Source of the DNA: Clostridia bacterium UC5.1-1C12 | Lineage (GTDB): Bacteria > Bacillota_I > Bacilli_A > Erysipelotrichales > Erysipelotrichaceae | Direction: 5' to 3' | Assembly: GCA_001305055.1 (NCBI GenBank) | Contig: BBZX01000004.1 | Span: forward strand, 1-64,000 | Length of the DNA: 64,000 bases | Part shown: positions 41,893 to 53,973 of the stretch, piece after piece | How positions within the stretch are numbered: the first letter of the stretch is position 1 | How the letters are laid out: each line of letters opens with the position of its first letter | The notes under the pieces: generated by a model | What the model was told of the DNA's origin: nothing | What the model saw: only the letters and a program-made list of their open reading frames with translations | Database searches by the model: none | Position numbers and translations under genes: made by a program

Positions 41893-44715
41893 TTATCGTT
41901 TACCCTCCAGCACACGTTTCAGATAAATACCTGTATAGCTGTGCTCACAAGCCGCAACCTGTTCAGGTGTACCGCTAACCAAAATCTGACCGCCTTCATC
42001 GCCGCCTTCCGGCCCAATATCAATAATCCAGTCAGCGCATTTAATGATATCAAGATTATGCTCAATGACCAACACGGTATCGCCATTATCCACAATACGC
42101 TGTAAAACCTCGAGCAGCTTCGCGACATCGCTTGTATGCAGACCGGTTGTCGGTTCATCCAAAACAAATAGAGTTTTTCCGGTCGCCTTGCGCTGCAGCT
42201 CACTGGCTAATTTAACACGCTGTGCCTCACCGCCGGAAAGCGTGGTCGCACTTTGTCCTAGTTTCACATAACCAAGACCTACATCCTTCAGCGTCTGCAA
42301 GCGATGACGAATCTTATGTACATTGTGGAAGAAATCAATTGCCTCCTCCACACTCATTTCCAAGACATCATAGATACTTTGCCCTTATAGGTGCAGGCCA
42401 GCGTCTCTTCATTATAACGGCGTCCCTCACACTGATCACAAGGTACGTAAACATCCGGTAAAAAATGCATTGAGATACGCAGAATGCCATCACCCTGACA
42501 CGCTTCACAACGGCCTCCCTTTACGTTAAAGGAAAAACGTCCCTTATCAAAGCCACGGATTTTAGCTTCGGCAGTCTGTGCGAATAAATCACGGATATCA
42601 TCAAAAACACCGGTATAGGTTGCCGGATTTGACCGCGGTGTACGGCCGATCGGGTCCTGTGAAATATCAATGATCTTATCAATATGCTGCAGGCCTTTAA
42701 TTTTCTTACATTTGCCCGGCAGCACCTTCATGCGTCCTAAGGAATGCTGAATTCCCTTGGATAACACTTCATTAACCAATGAGCTCTTACCGCTGCCTGA
42801 AACACCGGTTACCACAATCAATTTCCCCAACGGAATTTAACCGTCACATCTTTTAGATTATTTTCGCAAGCGCCAACAACTTCAAGGCATAAGCCATTAC
42901 CCTTTTTACGTATTTCCGGAATCGCAATCTGCTTTCTTCCCGATAGATAAGCACCTGTGATTGAATTTGGATTTTCCATTACCTCAGCCGGGGTACCGGC
43001 AGCGACAACCTCACCGCCGTGAATACCGGCACCCGGCCCGATATCGATCAGATAATCACTGGCACGCATTGTATCTTCATCATGTTCGACAACAATCAAT
43101 GAATTACCTAAATCACGCATTGCTTTTAATGAGGCGATCAGCCGGTCATTGTCCCGCTGATGCAGACCGATACTCGGCTCATCAAGCACATACAATACAC
43201 CGGATAAATGCGAACCGATCTGAGTAGCCAGACGAATTCGCTGAGCTTCGCCCCCGGAAAGCGTACCGGCCAGACGATCCAAGGTTAAATAATCAAGACC
43301 TACATCACTCAAAAATTGCAGACGTTCACGAATCTCTTTCAAAATCAAACGGGCAATTTCCTGCTGCTGCTTGTTCAGCTGCATCTGCCCCAGGAAAACC
43401 AATGACTGTTTCACGGACATCTGCGTCCACTCAAATATATTCAAGCCGCAGACACGCACTGACAGCGCCTGCTCATTCAGACGCTTACCGCCGCAGACAG
43501 GACACGGTGCTTCTGATAAGAAGGTTGAGTACCATTCACGGCTCATCTGTGAAGTAGTTTCCATGAAACGGCGCTCAATCAATGTGCAGACCCCTTCAAT
43601 AAATTCAACCTTTCTAAAACTGTTTCCCGACTTAGATTCCAACTGATAATCAATCGGTTCTGTAGAACCGAAACAAATGATATCCATTTCCTTCTTCGTC
43701 AGCTTTTCAATCGGTTTATCAATATCAATCTTATAATGATCACATAGCGCTTTAAATTTCAGCCATTCCAGATTTTCCTTGGCAATAATATTTTTATAAT
43801 AAACAATACCGCCCTGACGAATCGACTTCTTACGATCTGGAATCAGAAAATCAAGATTTACTTTTGGGTGATGCCAAGTCCTTTACATGAAGGACATGCC
43901 CCCAAAGGCGCGTTGAACGAGAAAAGCCGCGGTTCAAGTGTCGGTACACTAAAACCACAATATTTACAGCTGTAATTCTGGGAAAACAATATTTCTTCAT
44001 CATTATAGGCTACTAATGCCATGCCCTTGCCAAGCTTCAGCGCCGCTTCTAATGAATCAGCGATTCGGGCACGGTCACTGCCCTTCACTATACGGTCTAC
44101 CACAACATCAATCGTATGCTTCTTATTCTTATCAAAACCTTCAGTTTCCTCAAGCAGCACCATGTCGCCATTATGACGGATACGCACATAACCCTCTTTT
44201 TTTAATTTATCAAGCAGATCCTTGTGCGTTCCCTTCTTATCTTTTAAAATCGGCGCTAAAATCATCAAGCGGGTCTTATCCTCAAGCTCCATGACACGGT
44301 CTACCATCTGTTTGATTGTCTGACTTTCAATCGGTTCATTATGTGTCGGACAATAAGGCACTCCGATGCGAGCATATAAAAGACGCAGATAATCATAGAT
44401 TTCAGTAACGGTTCCTACGGTTGAACGAGGATTGTTGCTGGTTGTTTTCTGATCGATGGAAATCGCCGGTGACAAACCTTCAATGGAATCAACATCCGGT
44501 TTTTCACTATTCCCTAAAAACTGACGGGCATAAGCGCTTAAGCTTTCCATATAACGGCGCTGACCTTCCGCATAAATTGTGTCAAAAGCCAATGATGTCT
44601 TACCGCTTCCGGATACCCCAGTCATAATTACAAATTGATTGCGGGGAATTTCAATATCTATATTCTTCAGGTTGTTCTCACGAGCACCCTTAATTACTAT
44701 TTTATCATTCTCCAT
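41893..44715 (-). CDS. uvrA: Excinuclease ABC subunit A (three one-base breaks)
   Basis: Damage-recognition ATPase of nucleotide excision repair. Two ABC domains: Walker [14 protein letters not shown] (N-terminal) and [14 protein letters not shown] (C-terminal); signatures [16 protein letters not shown] and [15 protein letters not shown]; zinc modules with CPSCKG and CEACQGDG. One base is missing near 43863 (G), 42833 (T) and 42376 (A); each restoration gives continuous conserved sequence and a total of about 941 aa, the normal length. Open segments end in the track at these places only. Confidence 0.96.
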
Positions 44716-45226
44716 AATTTCACCTCGAACGTACCTATTATACCTTAGGTTGGTGTTTTTTGCACATTTTTAAACAAGGTTTTTTCTTATCATACAGTCA
44801 TAGTGTTTGAATTATAGTATTTTCAGGACATATTTGATTTAATAAACGATACTCTTTTAATATAGAGCAAGAAAATGCTTCATGACAATTTTATAGCTAA
44901 GCCGTTTTCTTTCCTAACTCGGTTTATTTATGATTCTTAGAGCAGGCACAATCTTTCTTTTTTACTTATGTGCTTTAATAGTTACTCTGTTTATATCAGG
45001 TTCTAAAAAATAGATATAAGACTATTTTAAGGGGGTATCATTTTAATTGATCCAAAAAGAGCCGTTGAATCCTGAGTCTATAACTTTTTTTGGGTTTGAC
45101 CCCTGCCTTTGAATTTAATTGGGTAAAATAAAGCCGTCAACCCATAGTGGAAATGACGGCCTCTTTGTATTCGTTTTTATTTCAGCTATTGTTTATTTAT
45201 GTTGATAATTGAATAATCACTTCCAG
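44716..45226. other. Intergenic region upstream of uvrA
   Basis: About 510 AT-rich bases. The only structure I can support is a terminator-like hairpin at 45133-45160. No reliable ORF or promoter assignment; a possible SOS box before uvrA is only a half-site. Confidence 0.5.
45133..45160 (-). terminator. Terminator of the uvrB-to-45227 operon
   Basis: GCCGTCA/TGACGGC stem with loop and TTTATTTT on the minus strand, about 65 bases after the stop at 45227. Confidence 0.65.
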
Positions 45227-45521
45227 CTATTTTCTTTGCTGCATATGTTTAGTTTCTACTATTTGGTTTATCTGGAAACGCTGTGAGCATTTATCTTCAT
45301 TAAGTAATGGCTTCATATACTCATTTATAAAATATCCTGAATCCTTATAACCCATATACACTACTATTTCATATTACTTCTTGGAACCTCACAAAATTCA
45401 GTATTCTATCTTGTGGGGTATCTTTATTTATCAAATACTTCTTATTTTTAATTGTCACAGACTCCATAAACACCACCGTCTTATACGCTGGATCCGAAAA
45501 CCTTTGAATAATGTATTTCAT
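45227..45521 (-). CDS. Small soluble protein coupled to the AI-2E-family gene (frame broken once)
   Basis: The ATG at 45521 overlaps the stop of the upstream transporter gene (TAATG). The first open part has 52 codons (KYIIQRFSDPAYKTVVF, then VTIKNKKYLINKDTPQD), and a second open part in another frame reads VYMGYKDSGYFINEYMKPLL, ending KHMQQRK. A two-base loss (or one insertion) near 45365 would join them into about 98 aa. Unknown family. The overlap and the shared operon make it likely to be a real gene. Confidence 0.4.
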
Positions 45522-46694
45522 TAATTTATCAAATCTTTCTCTTCAAGCTGTTCATTTATATGCTCCTCATTGGATTTCTTGGCTTGTTTTAAGGCAATCC
45601 GGCGCGCAACCTCATCCCCGCAGAGACGATACACCACCGCAAATGTCGGCAGTCCCAAGAGCATTCCCATTAAGCCAAATAAACCGCCGCCTAAGGTAAT
45701 CGCAAATAAAACCCACAAACCACTTAAGCCAACGGAAGTTCCGACAACCTTAGGATAGATCAGATTGGATTCAAATTGTTGAAGACAGATGCCAAACACA
45801 ATGAAGATCAGTGCTTTAATCGGTGAAACAAACACAATCAAGACCGCACAGACAAAGGTTCCGATAATCGGGCCAAAAATCGGTATGATATTCGTACACC
45901 CAATCACAACCGCCAGAATCGGCGCGTAGGGGATTTTCAAAACCAGACAGCCGATGTAACACAGCACCCCGATGATGACCGCTTCCACCAACTGACCGCT
46001 GATAAAGCTTGAAAATGTGCTATTAGCCATGGTTGACGCACGATTCACATAAGTATAAACCGGTTCAGGCAAAAATGCATATAAAAACATTTTTCAGCTG
46101 ACTCAGCAATTTAGTTTTGCTGACCGTCATATAAACAGCGATGATTAATGCCAGAAACAAATTCATAATGCCATTGGTAACACCCTTGCCAATCGCCAAA
46201 AGCCGCGGTAATAAATCAGTGGCAAAGCTCATCAGCCATTTGCTCGCTTCCCCAATCATATTATTGATCTGCGTCAGCATTTCCTCACTGAATTCAAATT
46301 CGGCAGTCAGCTTATAGATAAATTCATTGCTTTTCTCAATATAACCCGGAACATTATCAATCAACATTCCGATGCTTTCCTGAAGCTGCGGAGCAATGAT
46401 TCTGATAATCACAAAGAAAATCAAAAGAATTGTTACCAAAGCCAATACCGCGGCCAGCGCTTTGCGGTATTTCATCTGCTGCGGCAATTTATTCAAATAA
46501 AATTTTAAAGGTATATTAAAGACATACGCAATTCCGACAGCGATGAAAAAGGGTGAAATCAAATCAAGGATCTTACCGATAAATGCCAATATTGGCTGAT
46601 AATTAATCAGCGCAAAAATAAGCAGGACTGAATATGTAATAATTAAGAGTACATTCTTCACTGTCAGCTGTTTAACTTTTGTACTTCCCAGCAT
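45521..46694 (-). CDS. AI-2E family membrane transporter (frame broken once)
   Basis: Polytopic membrane protein of the AI-2E (TqsA/YtvI/PerM) family, about 390 aa, around eight helices. ATG 46694 follows GAGGGGTG. N-terminal ISPFFIAVGIAYVFNIPLKF and C-terminal GQLVEAVIIGVLCYIGCLVL, CTNIIPIFGPIIGTFVCAVL and GGLFGLMGMLLGLPTFAVVY are typical. An indel in the A-run near 46088 (one extra or two missing A) splits it. Substrate is unknown; family members export AI-2 or exchange sodium and protons. It follows uvrB in the same transcript. Confidence 0.85.
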
Positions 46695-46695
46695 C

Positions 46696-48672
46696 CTATT
46701 CACCCCTCAGTTCGATAATCATATCACGCAGTTCGGCAGCACGCTCGAAATCCAATGCCTTTGCCGCTTCCTTCATTTCTTTTTCCAGTGATTCAAGCAG
46801 CTTAACCCTGTCCTTCTTGCCCAGCTTGTTTTTCTTCTTCATGTAAGCAGTCGCCATTTCCTGCGTTTCTTTGCTGTGCATAACTTCATGCACTGGCTTA
46901 ATAATTGTTTTCGGAATGATATTATGCGCCTTATTGTATTCAATCTGTATTCCACGGCGTCGATTTGTCTCATTGATTGCTTTACTCATACTGTCGGTCA
47001 TCTTATCCGCATACATGATGACTCTGCCGTCTGCATTACGGGCAGCTCGGCCGATGATCTGAATCAAAGAGCGCTCACTGCGCAAGAAGCCTTCCTTATC
47101 CGCATCTAAGATGGCAATTAAGGATACTTCGGGTATATCCAAACCTTCACGCAGCAGTTGATACCAATCAACACATCAATTTACCCAGACGCAGATCACG
47201 GATAATTTCACTGCGTTCAATGGTTTTTACTTCATGATGCAGCCAGCCGACCTTCAGATCCAGCTGTTTAAGATAATTTGTCAGCTCCTCAGCCATGCGC
47301 ACAGTGAGCGCTGTCACTAAGACACGCTCATTGCGTTCAATGCGGGTGCGGATTTCATCAACAAGATCATCAATTTGGCCGGCAGTTGGCCGTACTTCCA
47401 CCTCAGGATCAAGCAGACCAGTAGGACGAATGATCTGTTCGACAATTTCACCATGCGTCTGTTCCAGCTCATAGTCGCCGGGGGTCGCCGATACATAGAT
47501 TGCCTGATTAATCATCGACGTAAATTCTTCAAAGCGCATCGGTCGGTTATCCAAAGCACTTGGCAGACGGAAGCCGTAATTAACCAGCGTCTCCTTACGG
47601 GCGCGATCCCCGTTATACATACCGCGGATCTGCGGAAGTGAGACATGACTTTCATCGACAATCAACAAAAAATCCTTTGGGAAATAATCAAGTAAAGTAT
47701 ACGGTCTTTCGCCAGGTTTTCGGCCGTCAATATGCCTTGAATAGTTTTCAATACCCGGGCAGACGCCAAATTCACGAAGCGCTTCCATATCATAGGAAGC
47801 ACGCTGTTCAAGCCGTTGTTTCTCAAGCAGTTTGCCTTCTCTTTCAAGCTCGGCACTCCGCTCCTTCAACTCCTCGCCGATCGTATCACATGCCCGCAGT
47901 AAAATATCCTTACGGGTTGCATAACCACTGGCCGGATACATGACATAGACACTATACGCATTTAAAAGCTTGCCGGTCAGCGGCTCAACCTCACAAATAC
48001 GTTCAATTTCATCATCAAATAATTCAATTCTCAGCATATAACTGTCCGTATGACCCGGCGCTACTTCAATCACATCACCGCGCACTCGAAAACAGCCGCG
48101 CGTCAAATCAATATCATTGCGCTTGTATTGACGGTCTACCAGTGTTTCAGCAAGACATTGCGGTCAATAACTTCACCAACCCGCAGCGTAAAAAACATCT
48201 CCCGGTATTGTTCCGGATTGCTGGCGCCATAGATACAGGCTACTGAAGCTACAATAATCGTATCCCGGCGTTCTAATACCGAATTGACTGCCGCCATCCG
48301 CAGCATATCCAGCTCCTGGTTTGTTGTCGCCGTTTTATCAATATAAGTATCAGAGCTTGGCAAATAAGCCTCCGGCTGATAATAATCGAAGTTGGAAACG
48401 AAATATTCCACACGATTCTTTGGAAAGAATTCCTTTAACTCCGCATACAGCTGTCCGGCTAGTGTTTTATTATGCGCAAACACCAGCGTCGGCCGATTCA
48501 TCGCCTGAATGACATTGGAAACCGTAAATGTTTTACCAGTACCTGTTGCGCCAAGCAATACTTGGCACTTTTTCCCTTCCTTCAGACCATTCACTAACTC
48601 TTCAATCGCTTTAGGCTGATCACCCTGAGGCTGGTAGGATGAAACCAGTTCAAATAATTGTTTATCTTCCAT
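46696..48672 (-). CDS. uvrB: Excinuclease ABC subunit B (three one-base breaks)
   Basis: Helicase-like damage-verification subunit of nucleotide excision repair. ATG 48672 follows GGAGGT and overlaps the preceding protease gene by 11 bases. Walker [16 protein letters not shown], the beta-hairpin [17 protein letters not shown], the DEAD-like box [22 protein letters not shown] and a C-terminal UvrC-binding UVR motif ([20 protein letters not shown]). Bases are missing near 48147 (A), 47185 (A) and 47165 (C). Restored length is about 659 aa. Confidence 0.96.
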
Positions 48673-50165
48673 TCACGACCTCCATAGCTTTCACAAGCTG
48701 CGTATCCAGCTCAGTCTTATTTTCAAACCATGTATAAGTGGTTGCCGAAAATAAACGAACCAGTAATTCTGTATCAATAACCCCCGTTTCTGCTAAATCA
48801 TTATCCCTTTGAAAAGTCAGGATAGCCTGTCTTGTAGCTTCTGAAAAATAACCGTCAGTACGATCGACAGAATAGCCGTTAAACTGCAGATAATATTGTG
48901 CGGACTGCACGTTTTGAGCCACTGAATCAACCTCATAAACCGTATTATCTTCATAGTAGCTGATACTTAACGCTTTCGGCAGATCCACATCATAATCCGG
49001 CGTGATACCTACACCGTTGATCTTATTATCCTTCGGCGTCAGCCATTGAGCTACCGTATATTTAATAGCACTGCCGTCACGGAATGGAATCGACTGCTGA
49101 ACCGTTCCCTTGCCGTAAGTCAGCTTCCCGATCACATCCACATCTTTTTGTTCCTTTAAAGCAGCTGTCAGCACTTCAGCCGCTGATGCGGTAGTTTCAT
49201 TCACAAGCAGCGCGATAGACTCAAAATCATAATTATGAATATTATTCTTTGTTTTATATTCCGTTATTTCTCCCGCCCGATCTTCCTGTTTCAATATGAC
49301 CGTATCATCAGGCAGGAAATAAGACGCTGTATCCACAACGCTTACCAAATAACCACCAGTATTATCACGCAGATCGATAATCAGTTTGTTAATGCCCTGC
49401 GCCGCGAATTCTTCAAGATACAGCCCTACTTCATGAGCGGTAGTTTCCGCAAAGGAACTGATCTCTAAAATCCCTACTTGATCCAACACATAACCATAGG
49501 CAGAATTTTCAATCTCCGCCCTTGTCAAAGTCACATTCATTTCTTCACCGCTGCGGTCCAGCACTAAATCAACATCCTTGCTTTCACTCTCGGTAATCAT
49601 ACTTTTTATCTCTGTACTCGTTTTACCTTCGACACTCTGATCATTGATTTTTAAAATTGCGTCACCCGCCAGCAGACCGGCTGCCTCAGCCGGTGAGTTT
49701 TTAATGATCCGGGTAATCACAGCCCGATCATTGGTTGGAAAATATTGAATACCGACACCCTCAAAGCTGCCTTCAAGATTGCTGATAAAACGATTCATCA
49801 ATTCCGCATCCATATACATTGTATGCGGATCGCCGCCGCTGTCGACAAGACCGTTAATTGCACCATCAAGCAATGTATTTTCTAAATCATCCATATCCTT
49901 ACCGAAATACCACAGCTCCTTCATCACTTCATAAACCGTATTCATTTTATTTGAACTCGCTGATATGCCGGAATTCCCCGGCTGTACAAATGAAGACAAT
50001 GCAAAACCGGCGGTAAAGAAAAGCGCACAGGCCAAAATCGTACCCATGATCTGACGCTGTTTTTTTCTTCTTGCCGCAATTTCATCCGGCCAGCGATGCC
50101 GAACAAGCTTTACCCGAACCACTTTTATTTTCATCAGAGAAATTTTCTGTATTTTTTTCTTCCAT
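48662..50165 (-). CDS. S41 carboxy-terminal processing protease with PDZ and peptidoglycan-binding domains
   Basis: Secreted, membrane-anchored serine protease of the CtpA/CtpB type. One N-terminal helix ([18 protein letters not shown]), a PDZ domain ([33 protein letters not shown]), the S41 core with [12 protein letters not shown], nucleophile Ser in [11 protein letters not shown] and general-base Lys in [10 protein letters not shown], then a PG-binding domain ([19 protein letters not shown]). About 500 aa. The best start is ATG 50165 (AAGGTG upstream), giving an acidic cytoplasmic tail [18 protein letters not shown]; this needs two bases restored near 50110. In Bacillus ctpB also sits beside ftsEX. 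Confidence 0.92.
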
Positions 50166-50210
50166 AGAGACACCTTCTTTTATCATGTTGATATTTTACC
50201 ACAAACTCAC

Positions 50211-50242
50211 TAAAACTAAAACGAGAGAGCATTTGCTCTCAG
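50211..50242 (-). terminator. Terminator after the FemX-like gene
   Basis: GAGAGCA/TGCTCTC stem followed by TCGTTTTAGTTTT on the minus strand, adjoining the stop codon at 50244. Confidence 0.75.
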
Positions 50243-50243
50243 A

Positions 50244-51493
50244 CTATTTTTTCAAACGATTATAGATTGCAAACATCATCGCATCAATCGGCAGAATAAA
50301 GTCACCCACCAATTCTTCCACATGACCGCCAAATCCTTTTTTAAATAGATAAACGCCATAATCATCAGCCTCTTTATTGAAATTACCGCTTGTGCCATAA
50401 AAATTATAACGCTTATAGCCATGATTCAAAGCGTATTGAATCATTGTCCACTGAATCGCATACGGTCCATTAAAACGCATATATTCATCATAAGCCCCAC
50501 TGGACAGATAAATCATTTCATTACCGTTCAATGTGATAAAAAAGGCAGTTGCCAGAGGTAATTCATTACCTTCTTTAGCCTTCAGCTCTTGAGCCTCTTT
50601 GAATCGGCGCTGTGCGATCTCAATCGCCTCATCGACAACCTTTAAACGTTTATTAAACTTTTTAGAATTTGGCTGTTTAGCCAGCATCTCTTCAACTTCC
50701 GCTTTTTCTTTCAGCTGATTATCAAGATCTGCCTGCATATTTGCTTCATATTTATCCAAATCTAAAACTGCATACGGCACTTTAACGTTTCCTTCACCGT
50801 AGCAGCGCATCTGCCGCTGATAAAATTCCAGTTCACGATCTTTAAAACCACGGCGTTCACTGGTATGATCCATCATTTTCTTAAAAATCGGCAATTCATC
50901 ATAAGAAAGAAAACGCACATCAATTCCCATCTTAGACGTCTTATTGATTGACCAGCGTGTTTGCTGATCCATCTCTTTCAAGAGTGTATCCGCATCCTTA
51001 CCTTCTAAGTCAAGGACAAACATCCATCTTACCTGCTGATCATCCTGAAGCCTTTTGTTTCCCCGCAATAATGACAGCCCATATCAATTAGATTTTGAAC
51101 AATATCATGATTATCAAAACCGCCTTCAACAAGATCACCATTGATATCTCGCTCCTGCAAGCAGACATAAGGATCAATCCTTAAATAAAGACCCTTATGC
51201 GCATGACAGTAATCTTTTATATTTCCCAGGAAATATTTTAATAATTCTTTATTCTTATAATCTAGAAGAAAACCACGCTGAGCATAAAAGTAACGGAATT
51301 TCTTCATCACCGGCATTGACACCAACAAGGTTGCCGCAATAATTTTATCCTTCTCTTTTACGCCCAAATAGGCGCCTTCCCAGCCGCCTTCTGCTTTTAT
51401 ATCATAAGCTTCCTTACTTTGCATGAAGCTGCCGTATTCATGGTGTTTTGCGAAAGCTGTATATTCCTGTTCATTTAATTCACAAAATTGCAT
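50244..51493 (-). CDS. FemX/MurM-type peptidoglycan aminoacyltransferase (one-base break)
   Basis: Fem-family enzyme that transfers amino acids from aminoacyl-tRNA to the peptidoglycan stem peptide. ATG 51493 follows GAGGAA. Two GNAT-like domains: the first has YGSFMQSKEAYDIKAE and YFYAQRGFLLDYKN, the second LIYLSSGAYDEYMRFNGPYA and YNFYGTSGNFNKEADDYGVY. A helical coiled-coil arm of about 60 residues (QADLDNQLKEKAEVEEMLAK) lies between its sub-domains. One T is missing near 51055. Restored length 416 aa. Which bridge residue it adds cannot be read from sequence. Confidence 0.9.
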
Positions 51494-51635
51494 GTCTATT
51501 CCTCATTTCGTCTAAGCTATTATACCACAAAGAAGCTGTTTTCACTCATGAATCAAGATTAGAACAAGGAAATATAAGAAAAGCGTAAGAATCCTTTACA
51601 AATATACGCCGTTCTGATTCCCGCAAGATTAACAA

Positions 51636-51666
51636 AATAAGAAAACCTGGCGTATTAACCAGGTTT
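51636..51666 (-). terminator. Terminator after the M23 hydrolase gene
   Basis: AAACCTGG/CCAGGTTT stem and TTTTC tail on the minus strand. It lies inside the apparent 3-prime end of the open frame, which argues for an earlier true stop at 51673. Confidence 0.75.
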
Positions 51667-51672
51667 GCTGCA

Positions 51673-53056
51673 TTATAAGCCAACATATCTTCGGGTCTTT
51701 CACGGCATGGTACTGCCCAGCCGCGGGCAGAACAAGCTGAGCTTGTATTCCAGCCGCTGCCGCCTGAGAAGTCAGCCGTTGATTGGAACCAGTTATATAC
51801 ATCCGCTACACTTTGCGATCCCATATTGACAATTTCAAAATGTAAATGTGGTCCCGTTGAGTTGCCGGAATGTCCAACAGCGCCAATTACCTGTCCGGCA
51901 TTCACTTGATCGCCCGCTTTAACCGGGAATGGCTGCTGCGACATATGGAAGAACGAGAACATATAGGTTGTTCCGTTGACTTCACCAATCAATGATACAG
52001 TATTACCGCCGCCATAAGGCCAGCCGATCCAGTTGCCTAAATACCCGCCGTTAGAAGCGCCGGATTATTAGCATACGCCACAATACAGTTAGCAGGAGCA
52101 ACGATCGGCGTGCCGATTGATGCCGCAAAGTCAAGACCAAGGTGAGCTGTATTGGTGCCATAATAAGCCCAAGTACCCGCTGAAATCGTATAACCTGAAA
52201 CGGGTACGATAAAACCGTTGCTGCCTTCATAATTACCAATAACGGTTTCACTCAAATTAGGAATGATACTTAAAATATCCGAACCTGCCTGAGCATTTGT
52301 ACGCTTTTCTTCTTCCAAAACCGCCTGCTGCGCATGCAGTTCATCAATGACGCGCTGCAATTCATCCTTAGCAGCTTGCAAACTTTCGCGTTGGCTTGCC
52401 AGCAATTCCTGCTGATCAACAGCTTCCTGCTTCAAACGATCCAATTCGCTCTTATCAAAATTCAATTGTTCAATCTGTTTATTCAATTCTTCAATATTAC
52501 CCTGTTCATAGGCGGTAATATCCTGCAACACAGAAATACGGCGAATCATATCAATCAAATCACTGGCACCCATGATAATATCAATATACGCATTGACGCC
52601 GACATAAGACTGCATGCTGACCATACCTTCTTTGATTTGACGGTCACGTTCTTCAATATCTGCTTCCTTTTCAGCAATCTGTTCTTCAAGCACTGCAATG
52701 CTGTTTTCTATTTCGGCAATGCTGGCTTCCAATGCCGTAATCTGATTATTCAAATCTTCGATCTGTGTCTCATATTCCTTGACCTGAAGACCAGCCGCAC
52801 TGATATCACCCTCAAGAGCCGCGATTTTTTCACTGATTTCACCGGCAATCGCCTGATAATTAGCCGCCTGTTCACGATACCACGCCTTGAATGCCTTACA
52901 TGTATCGGCATCTTCCTGAGTCTGTAAAGGCCTTGAACAAAAATCAATATAATAACTCTCCTGACCGCTGAAATCATCCGCCTTCAGCGTTGATGGCACT
53001 AAGGTCATCACAGCCATTGAGGCGCTCAGCATGAGTATTTTAATATTTCTTTTCAT
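51673..53056 (-). CDS. Coiled-coil M23 murein hydrolase, EnvC-like (two one-base breaks)
   Basis: Secreted peptidoglycan hydrolase or hydrolase activator. ATG 53056 (AGGTGG upstream) overlaps the ftsX stop (ATGA). A signal peptide (KILMLSASMAVMTLVPST) is followed by a long coiled coil (about residues 55-255) and a LytM/M23 domain with HLGLDFAASIG and HLHFEI, the zinc ligands HxxxD and HxH. One G is missing near 52062; a second loss near 51682 hides the likely C-terminus (RPEDMFGL). About 461 aa. Placement directly after ftsEX makes it the probable extracytoplasmic partner activated by FtsX, as for EnvC in Gram-negatives and PcsB/CwlO in others. Confidence 0.88.
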
Positions 53057-53973
53057 CGTTTCCACCTCAAATACTTATTCACGGAGAAGAAGCTGCCTAT
53101 CAAACCAACAGCCATACCACAGCCAACAAGCGCTAAGCACACATAACCGCCAAACGGCATCAGCGGCTGCAGCGGGAACATTTCCGTGAAGAAAACACCG
53201 CCCAATGATTTATAAAGCATGTTATAAGCAACAAAGGTAAAGATAACCGGTATAACTGCGCCCATGAAGCCGATTACCATTCCCTCAATCATAAATGGCG
53301 TCTTAATAAACCAGTTCGCTGCTCCGACATTTCGCATGATAGCAATTTCTTCATTGCGGGCATAAATCGTCATTTTAATCGTATTAGAAATTAGGAAAAT
53401 TGCTAAAAGACTCAGCGCTAAGATAAAGATGGCACCGCCGTTACGGATTGAATCAAAGGCCGTAATCATCTGATTAGCACTTGCACCGCCATACTCAGCA
53501 CTTTCAATGCCGTCCAGCTTTAATATTTCTAAACGTACCGTTTCAATCTGCTCAGGATCAGTTACTTCGATTATAAAAGCGTTACGCAGCGGATTATTCT
53601 CACCGGTATAGCGTTCATAATAACTGGCACTGCCGCCGGTACTCTTGATATATTCCATAAATAAATCAAATTCTTCATTTTTATCTGAAAATTCAACTGA
53701 CTTCACATACGTGATCGTATTCAGCTGACCTTCAAGATTTTGAATATCTGCTTCTTCACTGACCGTCGGTGCTACTTTCACATGGATCTTTACACTGTTT
53801 TCAAGATTATGTGTGAAACTGCCGATATTGCCGGCAACCAACAAAAAACAAGCCATTAAAACAAGCGTCACAGTTACCGCACTAGCGGCCGAAATTGACA
53901 TTGCCAAATGCCGGAAAATGCTTTTAAACGCCGCTTTGATATGGTAAGGGATACTCTTAAAAAACTGAATCAT
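53053..53973 (-). CDS. ftsX: Cell-division ABC permease FtsX
   Basis: Four-helix permease-like protein that couples FtsE ATP hydrolysis to peptidoglycan hydrolases outside the membrane. Intact, 306 aa. First helix AVTVTLVLMACFLLVAGNI, then the extracytoplasmic loop (VKIHVKVAPTVSEEADIQNL) and three helices near the C-terminus (GGAIFILALSLLAIFLISN), with the MacB/FtsX motif YARNEEIAIMRNVGA. The start overlaps ftsE by ATGA and the end overlaps the hydrolase gene by ATGA, so the three are co-translated. Confidence 0.95.
   Translation of the reverse strand: MIQFFKSIPYHIKAAFKSIFRHLAMSISAASAVTVTLVLMACFLLVAGNIGSFTHNLENSVKIHVKVAPTVSEEADIQNLEGQLNTITYVKSVEFSDKNEEFDLFMEYIKSTGGSASYYERYTGENNPLRNAFIIEVTDPEQIETVRLEILKLDGIESAEYGGASANQMITAFDSIRNGGAIFILALSLLAIFLISNTIKMTIYARNEEIAIMRNVGAANWFIKTPFMIEGMVIGFMGAVIPVIFTFVAYNMLYKSLGGVFFTEMFPLQPLMPFGGYVCLALVGCGMAVGLIGSFFSVNKYLRWKR

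Noticed and set aside
44716..44800. SOS (LexA) box upstream of uvrA
   Set aside because: Only one half-site (GTTCG) is visible; the other half does not match, so it is not called.
44716..45226. Insertion-sequence remnant upstream of uvrA
   Set aside because: No terminal inverted repeats or transposase motifs; the hairpin present is better read as a terminator.
52334..52927. 197-codon plus-strand ORF rich in Phe, Ile and Leu
   Set aside because: It lies antisense to the coiled-coil of the M23 hydrolase. Repeated Glu/Gln/Lys codons read as Phe/Leu/Ile on the other strand. No ribosome-binding site or family match.
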